Shown: positions 34,495 to 46,164, counted from the first letter of the stretch. The stretch: DNA of 64,000 nt from Tetraselmis striata (GCA_006384855.1 VCJN01003253.1:1-64000), one strand, 5' to 3'. Made by a program: numbers and translations. The notes: generated by a model not told the origin, from the letters alone.

Positions 34495-35580
34495 AAGTAG
34501 ACCTACGGGATACGAGGAGGGAAAGTGGCGGGGTATTTTTGCGGACATGGCGCGAGTTTTGTAAACATTCGTCGAAGGGAATGGGGTTTACGTGCATAAT
34601 CGTGCAGCACATCAACACGCGTTTCAGGTTGGCATATGAATCGTGGAATACGGGATGAAAGTCCATCGCAGGAGGCAACGGAGTTGGCAAGCCTGCGACG
34701 AAATTTTGTGACGATGGCGCCGATGTAACGAAATTTTCGAACATCATGCTGATTGCGAAGCATTATGGGTTTGTGTTGGCATCCAGACTTTACTACCGTC
34801 ATGGAATTGATTGGGGCGAATTATATGGTTGGAATATGCTACGTGGTAAACATTAGCGAGTGTTCACTTTTATCCCGTGACTAAGGCGCGGGCATCCTGT
34901 ATTTTTGTTTGATGTCACCGTGATCCACGGGGTCGAAAGGTCGGCATAGCAGGTTAGTGGGTGTGAGCGGGTTCCTGCCGCAGTGGGTGTGAAACGAAAC
35001 GCATTTAAATGCGGAGTGGTTGGCATGGTTGTAACTACATTCGGTATAACTGTAACTGAAATAATGGATACAAGTTCTTGGGCCAATCGTCATTACGTAC
35101 CGAGCAAAACGAGCGGAACATATTTTGCTAAAACCGGGCGGAAGTGGGGATCGTGGTCTGATAGTATTGCGCAGCAAAGGTCGTGGTGGCGGAAAATATT
35201 ATCAATAAACAAGTGGGCAAGCTGAGGAGCGTTTACGTGGATACTAAAACAAGGGATGCAGCAGGCTTGTTTTGTAAATGTGCATGAAATATAGCGGCAA
35301 AGCCATTTTGCAGAGGGAGGCATGCCAGTGATAAACAGAGTTCATGAGAATAATTGCACAGGGACCGGTGCTTGGATGTATTGGGGACATGAAGTCTATG
35401 GGGTTTTAGAGTACATGGAATGTTTTATGGATTGCAAAGCTGGGCAAGTCTGTTGCGCATAATGGGTCATCAAAAGTTGTCCAAATAGTGATAAGATAGA
35501 GTGCATTCGGTACCAAGGTGGCCGGCAGCGTCGCCGGAATGATTGGGTTTATCTGTGGTGGGCAAACATATTTGAATAGC
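34495..35580 (+). pseudogene. Relic plus-strand coding region, unassigned
   Basis: After the poly-C at 34,469-34,487 the plus strand reads VDLRDTRRESGGVFLRTWRE.. to 34,855 with one in-frame TGA, then KSIAGGNGVGKPATKFCDDG.. and HYGFVLASRLYYRHGIDWGE. Further frames at 34,983-35,225 (GRKWGSWSDSIAQQRSWW) and 35,320-35,460 (NNCTGTGAWMYWGHEVYG) also look like decayed protein sequence. GGNGVGKPAT resembles a P-loop but nothing else supports an ATPase. Family unknown. Confidence 0.35.
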
Positions 35581-36132
35581 CATCAAGCGTAATCCATCGT
35601 TGGAATGATATAACGCGATTATTTGGGAATACGGTCGCCGTAGTAATTTGCTTTAGTGGTATAGCTGTGGCGAATCCGATTACTCAATTCTAGATTTTAT
35701 TGAAGGAGGCAATAATGCATGGTATGAGAGGTAATTGGGCATATGTGTTAGACTACCTTTGTCAAGCAATTGAATCTCGTGTTTAGTCAAGTTCATACGT
35801 AAATCCAGACGACGAGAAGGGGCATCGGCCTCATTCTAGGAGCTTTTGCGGTATAATACTGTTGTAATACTGCTGAGCACGGGCTTTATGGCGCAGGGAT
35901 GGTTTGCTAGGTATAGTGAAATAATACGGAGCCAAGGTGAGTGACGGCGGCTTAACATCGGTTGGGCGGGCAGGTGACGTGAAGTGGCATGGTGTGGCAT
36001 GACCGTGATCTTTAGAAATATTTTCTATATAGCATCGTCACTTGTTGAATGTATGCGGAACCACGTAACTATAGACGACCTCGGGTATAGGTAGGGTATT
36101 TGATATGGGTAGATGGTGAAACTTTTGTATGA
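35581..36132. other. AT-richer spacer, no supported gene
   Basis: Possible continuation of the relic coding region (short open segments), too broken to call. Confidence 0.35.
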
Positions 36133-36648
36133 AGGAACTTGACAGTTGAATCAGCGAAATAGAAAATTTTAAAAGAACGGGTTCTATATCACTGGCCTAC
36201 AGCTCCATGAATTGCATTGCCAACGCTTTGAAGTACCAGCAGCGAGCGTTTGCATTGCCAACGCTTTGAAGTACCATAGTTGTTTTTTCCATTACCAGCA
36301 GCGAGTAGCGAGTACCAGTACAATACCAACAGTTGATTCTGGGGAGCTGCCCTTTTTGTAATTCACACCAGTCTCAGGAGTACTAGGAGTACCAGCAGCG
36401 AGTAGCGAGTACCAGTACCAGCAGTACTCATAGCCTCCCAACCGTGAGATCGTAATCGGACGGTTGTGTAATTAAGAACCGTGGGCGGGCGGGTGGGCGG
36501 GTGAGTGGGTGGATTATAGTACTTAGTAGTACATGCCAGTAGATAAGCGCTGTAGTCATGCACCTATAGGCCCGATCCGCTGCACTATACGGGTACCCGT
36601 ACGGCAATAAAGCTCACCGCCGAAAAATCGACGCTTCGCTGGATAATA
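36133..36648 (+). mobile_element. Inverted-repeat element A, copy 2
   Basis: Same start (AACTTGACAGTTGAA) and same end (complement of GCGTCGATTTTTC) as copy 1, without the internal MITE. Contains the GGGCGGGTGGGCGGG tract and ACCAGTACC repeats. Confidence 0.8.
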
Positions 36649-36881
36649 CGCGCACTGTCGGAGGTGTCCCTTTACATTCTGCCCGAGTAAGACAGCAAGC
36701 ATAAGGCATATTCTAAAGCATATATATTTAATGCTAGTGCGTAAAACCAACGTACATGTTCGCGTTGTTTCCAATAAAATTCCATCATGTATATTGGGAC
36801 AAAGTATCATTAAAGGGGTGCGGTCGTGCGAGAGTATTTATGTAAATACTTGAAATATAAATTGCCGACTTCGAGGAATCG

Positions 36882-37563
36882 TTGTATTTGTTGTGCAGTT
36901 TTTGGTGGGTTGGGGGGGGGGGGGGGGGGGGCTCAATTTATCGCGAATTGAAGCAACGTTATTATCGGAAGAGCGTGCCTCGTTGGCGAACTAGTGGTCC
37001 AAATATCCGAGTTCGTTCTTGGGATAGGAGAAGTCAGGCAGTCGGAATAGTGTGCAATGTCGGCAAGCAAAACTAGCGTGATGGTATGAGATGTGTTGTT
37101 TGTTCATCGAAGCAGATACCAAATACCAAAACGTGGTAAAATTAGACAAGAATACACGTGTTTCTATGCGACGGCAAAACGTTACTAAGCCATCGCTAAA
37201 ACGCCGACGGGGCATTGGACATGCCAAACGGCATAATTAGGAATTCGTACTGACCAAATTATATATATATTTTTTAAACGATACTTTGTGGGCGTCCGTA
37301 TTTTTCACTTCAATAAGGTGGTGTTAGATCAAACTAGGTCGCGGGCGGAATACACGGCAGCGCTGGAGAGCATATCTACGAACATGGCGGCGTGTGGTAT
37401 CGGGAAACCTATTCGGCAGGTCTGTTTTTATTCAATCAATGCACGTGCGCATGCTCAATTGAAATTGAAATTGAAATTGATTACAACTGCTAGTCATCCA
37501 CTGGCCCAGACTGAGTTGTTCTTAGGACCTGCTATCTTTGACCATGATAGGGAACACTATGTG
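36882..37563 (+). CDS. Putative exons near the right inverted repeat, unassigned
   Basis: SIYRELKQRYYRKSVPRWRT.. (36,930-37,073) after the poly-G at 36,912-36,930, and FHFNKVVLDQTRSRAEYTAA.. (37,288-37,563), which ends inside the right inverted repeat. Both look more like protein than chance but match no family I know. Confidence 0.3.
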
Positions 37564-37621
37564 TAATTACAGCTCAAGCTAACGGCCTTCCTCCAGTGTG
37601 CCCAAGCCCCTCCTCCTTCCA
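37456..37621 (-). repeat. Right inverted repeat of the 9.8-kb segment
   Basis: Inverse partner of 27,849-28,018; has one extra AATTTC unit at the inner end. Confidence 0.7.
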
Positions 37622-38027
37622 ATGGGTTGAAGCTAGGACAACAGCGCTCCCCTGCTGTCCCTACCTAAGTCATACGTGCCTATCCCATTTAGAGCTCAGC
37701 AAGCATGCTTAGGCAGCCGAAGCGTCCCGCCTGCAGCTACCGAGGTGAGATGGGGGAAGGGGGCTGACCGGAATAGCTATGTGGTGCTCAGTATTTATCC
37801 ACCGCTGAGCCGGCTAGTATGATTGGTGGGGGCTGCGATGCCCTCCGACATGTAATTGGGTAGGTGTTGCCTGTGGTGGTTGTGGGAATCAGCGGTGGGT
37901 GTTCTGTGTGTGTGGTGAGTTTCTGGGTGTGTGTTGATATATGAGCTGCACCGGGCACATGGTTAGTGGTGGGCGGTGTTCTTGAGTCAGCTGGTTTGGC
38001 TGTTGCTGCGGTGGCTCGCTCAGCAGC
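37622..38027. other. Spacer, no supported gene
   Basis: GT-rich on the plus strand near 37,860-37,940; nothing else. Confidence 0.4.
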
Positions 38028-40569
38028 TTACTGGTGCGAGCTGCTAGACGGGTGGGCTGCAGTATCAACCGTTTCCAACTCGCTGTCTGAGCCGTGGGTG
38101 CCAGAGAGGCGTGGCTTGCTCCTGCTGCGGTTGCGGGTGGCGCCGTCCGAGCGGCTACGGCCCATGGGCTGCTTCTTCTTATGTTTGGCAGATGTGGCTG
38201 CCTTGCCCTTGCCTGCTGGGGTGGCCTGGCTGGGGTGATGTTCCAGCTGGATGGAGAGGCGCTGTGGGTTGCGCAGCTGGTGTGACTCCGCTGAGAGGCT
38301 GGCTAGCTCGGCGGCTATTGCGGGTGACTGGCATGAGAGGACTGTGCAAGCAGCTCTGTGGTAGCGGTGGTGAGGTGGTGGAGTTCTGCCAGTCGTTCTG
38401 CGGGGCCATCGGGTGTGCCCTCCCGGAATGTGCGGTGCACTGTAAGTTGGGCGTTGGGGGGGATCGAGGGATATGTCAACCAGACATGGTGTCTCTGCCG
38501 CCGCCCTCTGGGCGGTGTCCACCTCCATGGTGCTCCAGTTCGAGTTCGAGCTCTTCCTCGTCGTCCACCCGCGCTCCAGGCATGGCAGTTGCCGCTGGGG
38601 CTGTGGGTGTAGGTGCATGGGCTGGGTGGGTTGTTCCGGGGGCGCGCTCCGTTGCTGCTCTGCGCTGGTCGATGGCTGCCACTGCGTCTGCAACCGCTCC
38701 GCGCCTCGGTGTTATGTGCTCGAAACCCGGGGGGGGGGGGGGGGGGGGGAGCGTCATTGCTTGACCTGGGGTGTGGTCCGGACTGCTGGGGTCGCTGGAA
38801 GTGGCAGTTGGTTTGGGCCTGCTGGTGGTGGGGCTGGCGATGTGTCGGCATGGCTCCTCTCGGTTGGTGCCGGAGCTGGCGCGGCCTTGATCTTCCCGCA
38901 CGTTGTTGACACTGTCTTGCGCCACTGTTCTATTCTGTCAGTGCCGCGGGTGCCACCGATGATGCTGTGGTCGTGGGCGGTCAGCTGCAGGGTGAGGGTG
39001 TAGACTGGGCGTCCGGCGGCTCGTAGGGCGAGGGACGCTGGGGCGGTCTTCTGAGCCTTCATACGCAGGCCTTTGGCTGCGCGTCGGATGTGGTTGTGGC
39101 CAATGTTGCCTCCTAGTTCTCCCGCCTCCCGGATCGTTTGGCTGAAGGGGTGGATGAGCAGCTCCGAGGGGTCGAACTCGGACTTAGTGAGGTAGATGAC
39201 GATGGTGCGGAGGCGTATCGCCCGCAGTAGTGCGACATGGGAAGTGAGGGCCACTGCCAGGCGCAGGGTGTCCGCGAACTCCTCGTCGTCTTGGCCGAGG
39301 GAGATGGCGCAGCGGTTGTCGTCTCCCACGCGCAGTAGTGTCGGCTCGGTGTTGTGATGGTGCATCTCGACTCCGGCAGCTGTCATGGTGTCCGTCAGCC
39401 ACTGCGCGTGTTGCAACTCTGGAGGTGTGTTGATGCGCTGGCTGATGGTAGCTGCGATGGCCTCCGCCAGCTGCTTTACCGTCGGCAGCTCCAGGTTGGC
39501 CAGGGGCCGGGCCGGTGCAGATCGCTTTGGCCGTCAGCGCGCATCGGAAGAACTGCTTGGATAGCGCCAGGAGCAGTACTCCTAGGAGCGGGGTGGTTGC
39601 TTGGTCCTCTCGGTCCTCGCTGTGGTCGACTGTGACTTGGATCACTGCCCGGCCCTGCGACTGGTCGCCAAACGGCAGCGCCAGTATTGCGTCGCGGCAC
39701 TCGTCCTGTAGTAGGCGCGCCGCATCGGGATCAAGAAGTTCGAGGCGCACCGAGTCGGCTGAGCGGCGGGCTTTCCATACCTCGCGGACCTCCAGGAGAG
39801 CCAATAGTGTGCGGGTCGGGGGGCAGATGACGGCGTCGACTGCGTTTGCGTCGGCCTCGTATTCGGCCCAAGCTCTCACTCCAACGAGTGCCAGGACGTC
39901 TGCAGGTGTCGCCGCCGGTTGGTCTGTCGCCGCTTCGCTTGGCTGGGGTTGGTCGCACGCTGGGAGGAGGCCCTCTGCCAAGTGCAGCCACATGTCGGCC
40001 TCAGTGAGGCCTCTGAACGAGGGGGAGCGGAGCCACACCTGGTGTACCGGTCACTCGATGTCGTCGAGGTGCGGTGCTCCGAGCAGGCGGGTGGAGCAGC
40101 GGCGGCCTTGGCGGTCGAGGATCGTTGTGCCCTCTCCTCTCCATTGGGTCTGTAGAACGCTCGCGGCTGTTTCTCTGCGGGCCAGTCGTAGGATGACGGA
40201 CCCGGTGGTGGTGGGAAGCTTAGTGCCACTTGGTCCAGTGGGGACGGCGGCGGCGGGCTTAGGGGGGCGGCGAGTCACCACCCTGACGTATGCTGGTAGT
40301 ATTTGAACGCCGATTTTGGGGCTGAGGGTGCGGATCAGGTTCGTCATAGTCCGGCCACGCGACTCCTCGTCCATAGCTTGGTGCTGGGCCACCAAAGCGC
40401 CGAGCAGTAGGGGCACATGGGTGGCATCGTCCGTGCCGGCGGGGAGGCCGGTTAGGAGTAGGTGAGATGGGCGTTGTAGCACACGTATGTGGCGGCGGGT
40501 TGCTGGTGGGAGTTGGGTGCCTGCGAACTTTTTTGCAAATACGACCGTGCGGATCGCTGGCTGTTGCAC
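38028..40569 (-). pseudogene. Large unassigned coding region with stop and frame changes
   Basis: The minus-strand frame runs 40,569-40,051 (..IRTVVFAKKFAGTQLPPATR..), then a single TGA, then the same frame continues 40,048-39,510 (VWLRSPSFRGLTEADMWLHL..). It shifts frame near 39,510 into ..HPFSQTIREAGELGGNIGHN.. ending at 38,754. After a poly-C (sense) tract at 38,731-38,749, further frames contain VDDEEELELELEHHGGG and LTVHRTFREGTPDGPAERL. Total about 800 residues, no recognised domain. It could be the ORF1 of a retroelement or a decayed host gene. The stop and shift are seen directly; the identity is open. Confidence 0.45.
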
Positions 40570-40952
40570 TCTGCCGCCTCGTAGCGCGGCCAGAAAGGTG
40601 GAGACCCCGGCATCCTATTGCTCCTCAGATCTATTTGTGTCCATGCTGGCTGTGGTGGTGTCCTCCTCGAAAGCCTGATCTTTACGCCACTGTGGGCGCA
40701 GGCCGGCAGTTGGCCTGGTGGTGGGTCGTCCGGTCGTCGGACGGTCCGCCGTTTCACATGAGGATCACGCTACAAGCACCAGTAGGCGCGCCGGTCGCCC
40801 GGATTAAATAGATACGCAGTACTTCGCCCGGTGTTAAGGGCCGGCTGGAAAGTGAGAAGTGTGTGCGCATGCTCATATTGTCATATTGGGCGAATACGAC
40901 AGGTGCATTAGAAGGCGCGGAGACGGTTACCCAATAAGTTCTTGTCTAAAAA

Positions 40953-41437
40953 GGCAGTTTTCTTTTAAGTTGGTATGTGGATTGGTGGATTGTTCATGGT
41001 GAAGGCGATATTTTTTGCCGGGTGATACATGGGCAACCTAGAGCAGTGGTGTTTCGAAGTATAAACCTGGGCGTAACTGTGGAAGGAATCCAATGGTTGG
41101 CATATTATTAATGTAGAAAATATTTATTACTTAAACAAGTAGAAGGGATCAAGTTTGATAGGTATATTCAGCAGATTGATCGTTAGTAATAGCGGCAATA
41201 TCTTTATCAATGGATTGGGCATTAGTGCTTATTGTTGCATCGTATTTGCGGACTACGGCGCAAAAGAACACGGTGTCGGGATTTTTCAAGCATTGCTCGG
41301 GCCATAGTGTTAGCATGTATGGCGTCGATATTATCGGAGCGGGGCTCGATATGGCATGTGGCCGTGTGGCCGTTGGGGAACGCGAGGGAGCCGGTGGTCG
41401 AAATAACGTGCAGATTCTGATTCGTGAGGAGAGATAG
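40953..41437 (+). pseudogene. Relic plus-strand coding region, unassigned
   Basis: VHGEGDIFCRVIHGQPRAVV.. (40,960-41,110) is followed after a stop by a second open frame from 41,210 (MDWALVLIVASYLRTTAQKN..) to 41,437. AT-richer than its flanks. No family recognised. Confidence 0.3.
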
Positions 41438-41742
41438 GCCTAGGACGGCCTCGACATTATTTTGTAAGTTGGTTATTATGATTCAGCACTTGTTTGATAT
41501 CCATTTATATCTAAGTTTAATGTGGAGGACTGCGACGACGCTAGTGTCATGCGGCCGTCTGCCAGCATGATGACTCATTTTTTTCGAGCGGCGCGGTTTT
41601 AATTTTGCGCAGGCGAACGAAGGCGTCACGTATAAACACAGCCTCGCGCTGGAATTTACTCGTAGTATAGTGGGCGGGAGTAGGTTTTGATAATCTGTCT
41701 ATTTGGCTTTTAGCAACAGTAAATTGTTATCGAACATAGAGG
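41438..41742. other. Spacer, no supported gene
   Basis: AT-rich sequence with no coherent open frame on either strand. Confidence 0.4.
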
Positions 41743-42060
41743 TTACCGAAGCTTTTCCGGTCTCAAAGCGTGTCTGGTGAGGCTTTTTAGTGTCTTAGTG
41801 GGCACATAGGTCTTACCTTTAGACTCAAGCTCAAGAGCCTTTATGTGGTCTGCGCGCATACTGTCGTTGTGTGCAATGGCTGGCCGCTTGCTTCCTAACA
41901 GTGTTGTCGGCGAGTAACTATCCACGATCCAGTTGGTTTGTGGCATTGGCAAGTCGCCATTGGCAGTTGTGGCAGTGTGGGACAAATTTCTGGGCGGCCG
42001 CGTACGGGTGGATAAAGCGGTATTACTTGGGCCAGATGGGGCATTATGGCATTTCGAGGT
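41743..42060 (-). CDS. Unassigned exon fragment
   Basis: The minus-strand frame contains QTNWIVDSYSPTTLLGSKRP and DHIKALELESK, then a strong donor, GTAAGA, near 41,815. It probably belongs to an element gene; it lies downstream of the recombinase on the same strand. Confidence 0.3.
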   Translation of the reverse strand, partial: TSKCHNAPSGPSNTALSTRTRPPRNLSHTATTANGDLPMPQTNWIVDSYSPTTLLGSKRPAIAHNDSMRADHIKALELESKGKTYVPTKTLKSLTRHALRPEKLR

Positions 42061-42189
42061 TAATATAATTCCAGCGAGATAAAACGAGAATAATGACACT
42101 GGTACGATATAGCGTGTAATTATCAGTATATAGCAAGTAGACCCGTTGCAGGAGTGAGGCATCCAGAGGCGCAAGGATCGATCGTGGTA

Positions 42190-42465
42190 GTCGCTACGTT
42201 GTACAGCCCCGCGTCCGCCGACCCGCCGACCCGGGGCCCGACGTCCGTCGATGGAAGGGCGGCGAGGCGGTTGGGCGACGGTCGTCCGGCGACCGGCGAC
42301 GGACGAACGACGGCGTCCGGCGGCCGGGTCCGGTCCATGCGGCGGGCTCGGCGCTTCGCGCCATGCCCGCCCCGTACACCTGACGAACAGCGACGACCGG
42401 CCCGACTGGCGGCTGTCGGGCGGGCGGGCGGCCGGCCGACCGGTACCCATACCGGTAGTAGTCAG
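42190..42465. other. CpG-rich island in AT-rich surroundings
   Basis: Dense CCGACC / GGCGACGG repeats with an abrupt change from the AT-rich flank near 42,150. Open frames on both strands are a consequence of composition. Confidence 0.5.
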
Positions 42466-42609
42466 CATGTAAGCGCGACGGTTATTTTGGCCTGCGCGGA
42501 ATTATGACGAAATCTAGAACGGATACAATATGGATCTATCTAGTAATATATGCGAAACCGTCTCGAAAGTCGGCGACAGAGTCACGCACGCACGCACGCA
42601 CATACTCAC

Positions 42610-43751
42610 CTCGTAATTCATATGGTAGGATAATTTCAAAGTCGAGTCTGGTTTTAGTTGTAGTCGTCGACATGCACGTCTCGCACTCGACAGGATACGC
42701 CAGTAAGGCCCCTGGCAAAGAACATAAAGTTGACAACCGAGGCCAGGAGGGCTCGGAAGTCGTGGTGGTACTCTGGGTAGGGAGCAGACACAATCAGCTC
42801 GGCCTTTGTGACGAAGCGGTAAGCTACATCCGCAGGCAGAGGGACACGCAAAGGGGCAGCGTCCAGTCGGCGTTGAGGCAACATCAGTGCACGCCTTGCT
42901 GAAATTAGGTGTAGGCTGTCCTTGGCGATTGGGTCGAGGTTGTGCAGCTCGAAGAACGTGTTGATTGCAGACAGGTAAGGTTGCAGCGACTTAGCTGCGA
43001 TGTGCCCCCGCTCGCCGATCCAGGCAACATACCGAACGACAGTAGCAGTAGTTGCCTCCAGCGGGCCGAATTTCTCGGAGTCGTGGCAGAACTCCGCGAA
43101 CTGAGACAGCCGGCCGGCGTAGCTCTTGAGTGTCTGAGCGCTGAAGGAGCTGGAGAGTAGGTCGAGCGTCCGCTGGCCCAACTCGTCTGAGCCGAACGCG
43201 TCCTGCAGCCGAGATCGCAATGAAGCAGCCCAGGGAGCGACAGCTTCGGGCTCGTCAATCACGTAAGTGCGTCGTTTTACGGACAGAGTTCCACCGGTAC
43301 GACTACTGTTCGCAAAGTACTCGGCAGCAGCAGTTAGGTTCCCGGCGGTTGGCCGGTAGCTGCTGGACGGGTTTGCAGTAGCTTCGGTACGGGTTTGCGG
43401 GGCTAGGTTCAGGTAAGAGGGCCGCCCCGCGCGCCCTTCGCGCTCGTAGCGCCTGTCACGCGCGTAACGTACCCGCGCGAAACTTGGTCGTTGCGAACCA
43501 GTTGTAACACGTAGTGTAACAACCGACGGACGCAGTGATGGAATGGTACGGGAGGCGGTTTGTTGAGCCGCCATGTGCAGGTGTGCGGATGGTTGAGCCG
43601 CACTCGGCTGTAGCTGAAAGAAGCGCCGCACCGAGGAAGGTCTAAAGGAAGTCTGTAAGGTGGGGGGGTCAGGTCTTGACACGGGGCGCTCATCTCGCCG
43701 TTGAGCTGCAAGGGTGCGTCTTGCGGCGGTCACCGAAAGGTGGCCTCGCAA
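42610..43751 (-). CDS. Tyrosine recombinase (N-terminal half), DIRS/PAT-like
   Basis: Frame of 365 codons ending at 42,654. Residues 200-275 form the core-binding domain (FSAQTLKSYAGRLSQFAEFC.., AAKSLQPYLSAINTFFELHN). Near the end, FMFFARGLTGVSCRVRDVHV resembles the first catalytic Arg region. After a frame change, TKTRLDFEIILPYELRG runs to a strong donor GTGAGT (42,604-42,609), so a further exon with the H-x-x-R and Tyr boxes is expected, but I could not find it. It lies directly downstream of a Gag-like ORF on the same strand. Confidence 0.6.
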
Positions 43752-43787
43752 AGCTCCAGCAGCTCCGACGAAAGGCGCCCCACACCG

Positions 43788-44640
43788 TCACTCGTGCTCA
43801 CCTTCGCGGCCACGACCGCGTCCACCGCCACGTCCTCGCCCACGCCCGCGACCTGCAGCTGCAGCCGCCACTCGAGCAGTAGCGGTCGCTTTCGCGCTGC
43901 TGGCAACGGTCGCCTCGAAGACACGGCGCGCGTAGTCCCTCATGAGGTCCCCAAAAATCGCGGAACCCAGATGCTCCGAAGCAGGCTGAAAATGCTGGGC
44001 TCGCAGCACGTCCAGAACACCTTGGTCACCGTGCACACGTTTGATTTCATTTAGCCTCCGCAGGAAGGCCAGACGAAACCGAAACGCCTTGTCGATGGCC
44101 TCGGCGTGGTTCCGAGCTCTCGCGAGGTAGGGGGTGAAGTCCTGGTTGGTGGCAGGGACGTAGGGCAGCAGCTCGTCGAGAGCCACGAAAAGCGCGGCCA
44201 TGTGGGCCCCGAAACACGACATCCACAAATACTCCTCATGGGCCGGCAGACGCCGGTCATCTTGCTTGAGGTACTCGTTCGTTAGGTCGGTGCTCAGGGG
44301 AAAGAGTCCAGGCACTCGGCTGACCGGTCGAACGGCCTCGTAACCAGACTTTGCTCTCTGCAGTAGTTCTGGCACCGCGAGGTAGTCATCCTCGGCACTC
44401 ACGGATTTTGCTCCGACACGGCCGCTCAGGGCTAGCTCTAGCAAGTCGGGGCGCTCTGCGGTTCCCCCGCTGCCTGTCGGCTGTCCCGCGATGCGCTGCC
44501 CGAAGCCGGAGCCATGTGCCCCTTCTCCATGCATCAACAACGCGCTCACGAGCCGCCAACTGAGCTACAGCTGTAGCCGGCGCCCGCACATCTGCTTGCA
44601 GCGACTCCAGCGTCGGCTCAGCGACGGGTTCTTCTCCATC
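43788..44640 (-). CDS. Gag-like protein of a DIRS/PAT-type element
   Basis: The frame 44,549-43,788 carries YEAVRPVSRVPGLFPLSTDL.. and LWMSCFGAHMAALFVALDEL, a helical pattern I associate with Gag proteins of algal DIRS-like elements, and ends in an RGRGRG-rich tail suited to nucleic-acid binding. An N-terminal stretch in another frame (44,640-44,530, EEPVAEPTLESLQADVRAPA) indicates one frameshift near 44,530. The ORF ends 37 bp before the recombinase. Confidence 0.5.
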
Positions 44641-46164
44641 TCACATGGTAACGCACGGACGCACGGACGAGAATATCACACTCGGATGGCGAGCCGGGTG
44701 TGGTCTTGAACACCCTGGGGTGACCTTGCTCGCGACTGGTTACGAGACAGTTTTTACATCGTTGCGTGGAACGCAGCGAAAACTGGAAGATGGCAGGCTC
44801 AACTGTTCGAGCTGCTTTTATATCTACTCGTGCTGCACCCAAAAAGGGCGCAACAACAGATGCCTAGTTCCCGTACCACGGAGCAGCACTTGTAGCTGAA
44901 AAGCGGTTAGGTCAAGGGAGGAAACCCCATAAACTAGTTTAAAACATAATGCTGGATATATTAGCAGTGATACCGTAGTCGCTGTTATTTATGATTGAAC
45001 AGCAGCAACATGCCTACGAGTCCTTTACTAAACATGGCGCATATGCGTGCGAGGTGGATGAACACAGTATGACCGATAGCCGATGTTGTAGACGGAACAT
45101 CGCGCGTACAAAACTCGGATAAAACGTGATAAACGCAGGAGAGAAGCATTAATGATAAGCAAACTGTTGATATAGTCGTTAGATAGGTTAGTCACTAATC
45201 GTTTACTCGCTGTTAAGCCGATTGCTGAGGCGTGAAAGTGAAGTCATCTCGATGACTGGAGCAATGGAGGCAGCCGGGCAAGCAGTTGGCCGGGCATGCT
45301 TGGTTTTTTTACAGTGCCGGGGCGGCGTCGGTAATATTTTGGATAGCACCACGTTTCGCGATCGCGGATAACATGTGACAGCATCTGTGTCAGCCAGGAT
45401 GGCAAAGCATGCAGATGCTAGCAGGAACCGACGCAGCTCGCGCGAAGGCAACGAGTGCGCCGACTCGACAGGCAATGGGCCTGACGAGGAGGCCCCGTCA
45501 TGCGCAGACGCTGGCACGAGAGGCCTGGCCGCGCTCTCAGAAGTTAGCTCGCTCACTGCGGCAGGTCAATAGGCATAGTCTCGGGATGGGGGATAAACTC
45601 GGCCATTAAGAAAGATTGTCGATTGATTTTCAATTCGAAATCAAATCTAGGCTGGCCCCAAACCGTCGTTAACCGGCAAGGCGGTGAGAGTTCAGCTAGG
45701 TAGTGCCCTTAGCTGCCTTCTGGCAGCCATTGTCTAGTGCCACTGTGGTGCCTTGCTCGTCGACGAGCACTTCTTGATGGAGTGGCACGTTCGGCATCAT
45801 CCATCGCATATGCCGTCACATCGGTCAGTTGCCGAGGGTTGGTGGTAGTGGGATGCGTGGTGGCGTGGGGGGGGGGGGGGGGGGTGGCGAGGGGGGAGGC
45901 GAAGTGGCGTCCGTTGGCGATGCATGGATGATGTCCGTGGTTACGGCGCGGGTCGTGGGTTTCGCCAGCTCGGCCCGGATTACACATGCCACCGGGCGGT
46001 GTCGATCTGTGCTTCGATAGTCAGCGGCGGCGGCGGCGGCAGCGGTAAGCTGGTCGACCACGATGGCAGCGGCGGCGGCGGGGGGGGGGGGGGGGGGGGG
46101 GACCGGCCATACGCGGTGGAAGCGCGGCGACTATCTTTAACCAGAGCTCAAACGAAATCAATGG
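44641..46164. other. Spacer, no supported gene
   Basis: Poly-G at 45,868-45,882 and 46,080-46,100 and a GCGGCG microsatellite near 46,025. Weak ORFs at 45,203-45,556 (minus) and 45,375-45,609 (plus) have no motif. Confidence 0.4.

Larger units (their letters stand above)
27849..37621. mobile_element. Candidate 9.8-kb element bounded by ~170-bp inverted repeats
   Basis: 27,849-28,018 and the complement of 37,456-37,621 align along their length (shared AGCTGTAATTAC, CTGGG..GTGGA, and an inner end of TGTAATC plus tandem AATTTC), roughly 75-80% identical by eye. Inside are an unassigned multi-exon minus-strand gene, a palindrome-rich repeat cluster, a decayed RT, relic plus-strand coding and a copy of element A. 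No target duplication was found, so two independent inserts in opposite orientation remain possible. Confidence 0.5.

Noticed and set aside
34690-34730. ATPase call from GGNGVGKPAT
   Set aside because: No Walker B or other ATPase motif, and an in-frame stop just upstream.
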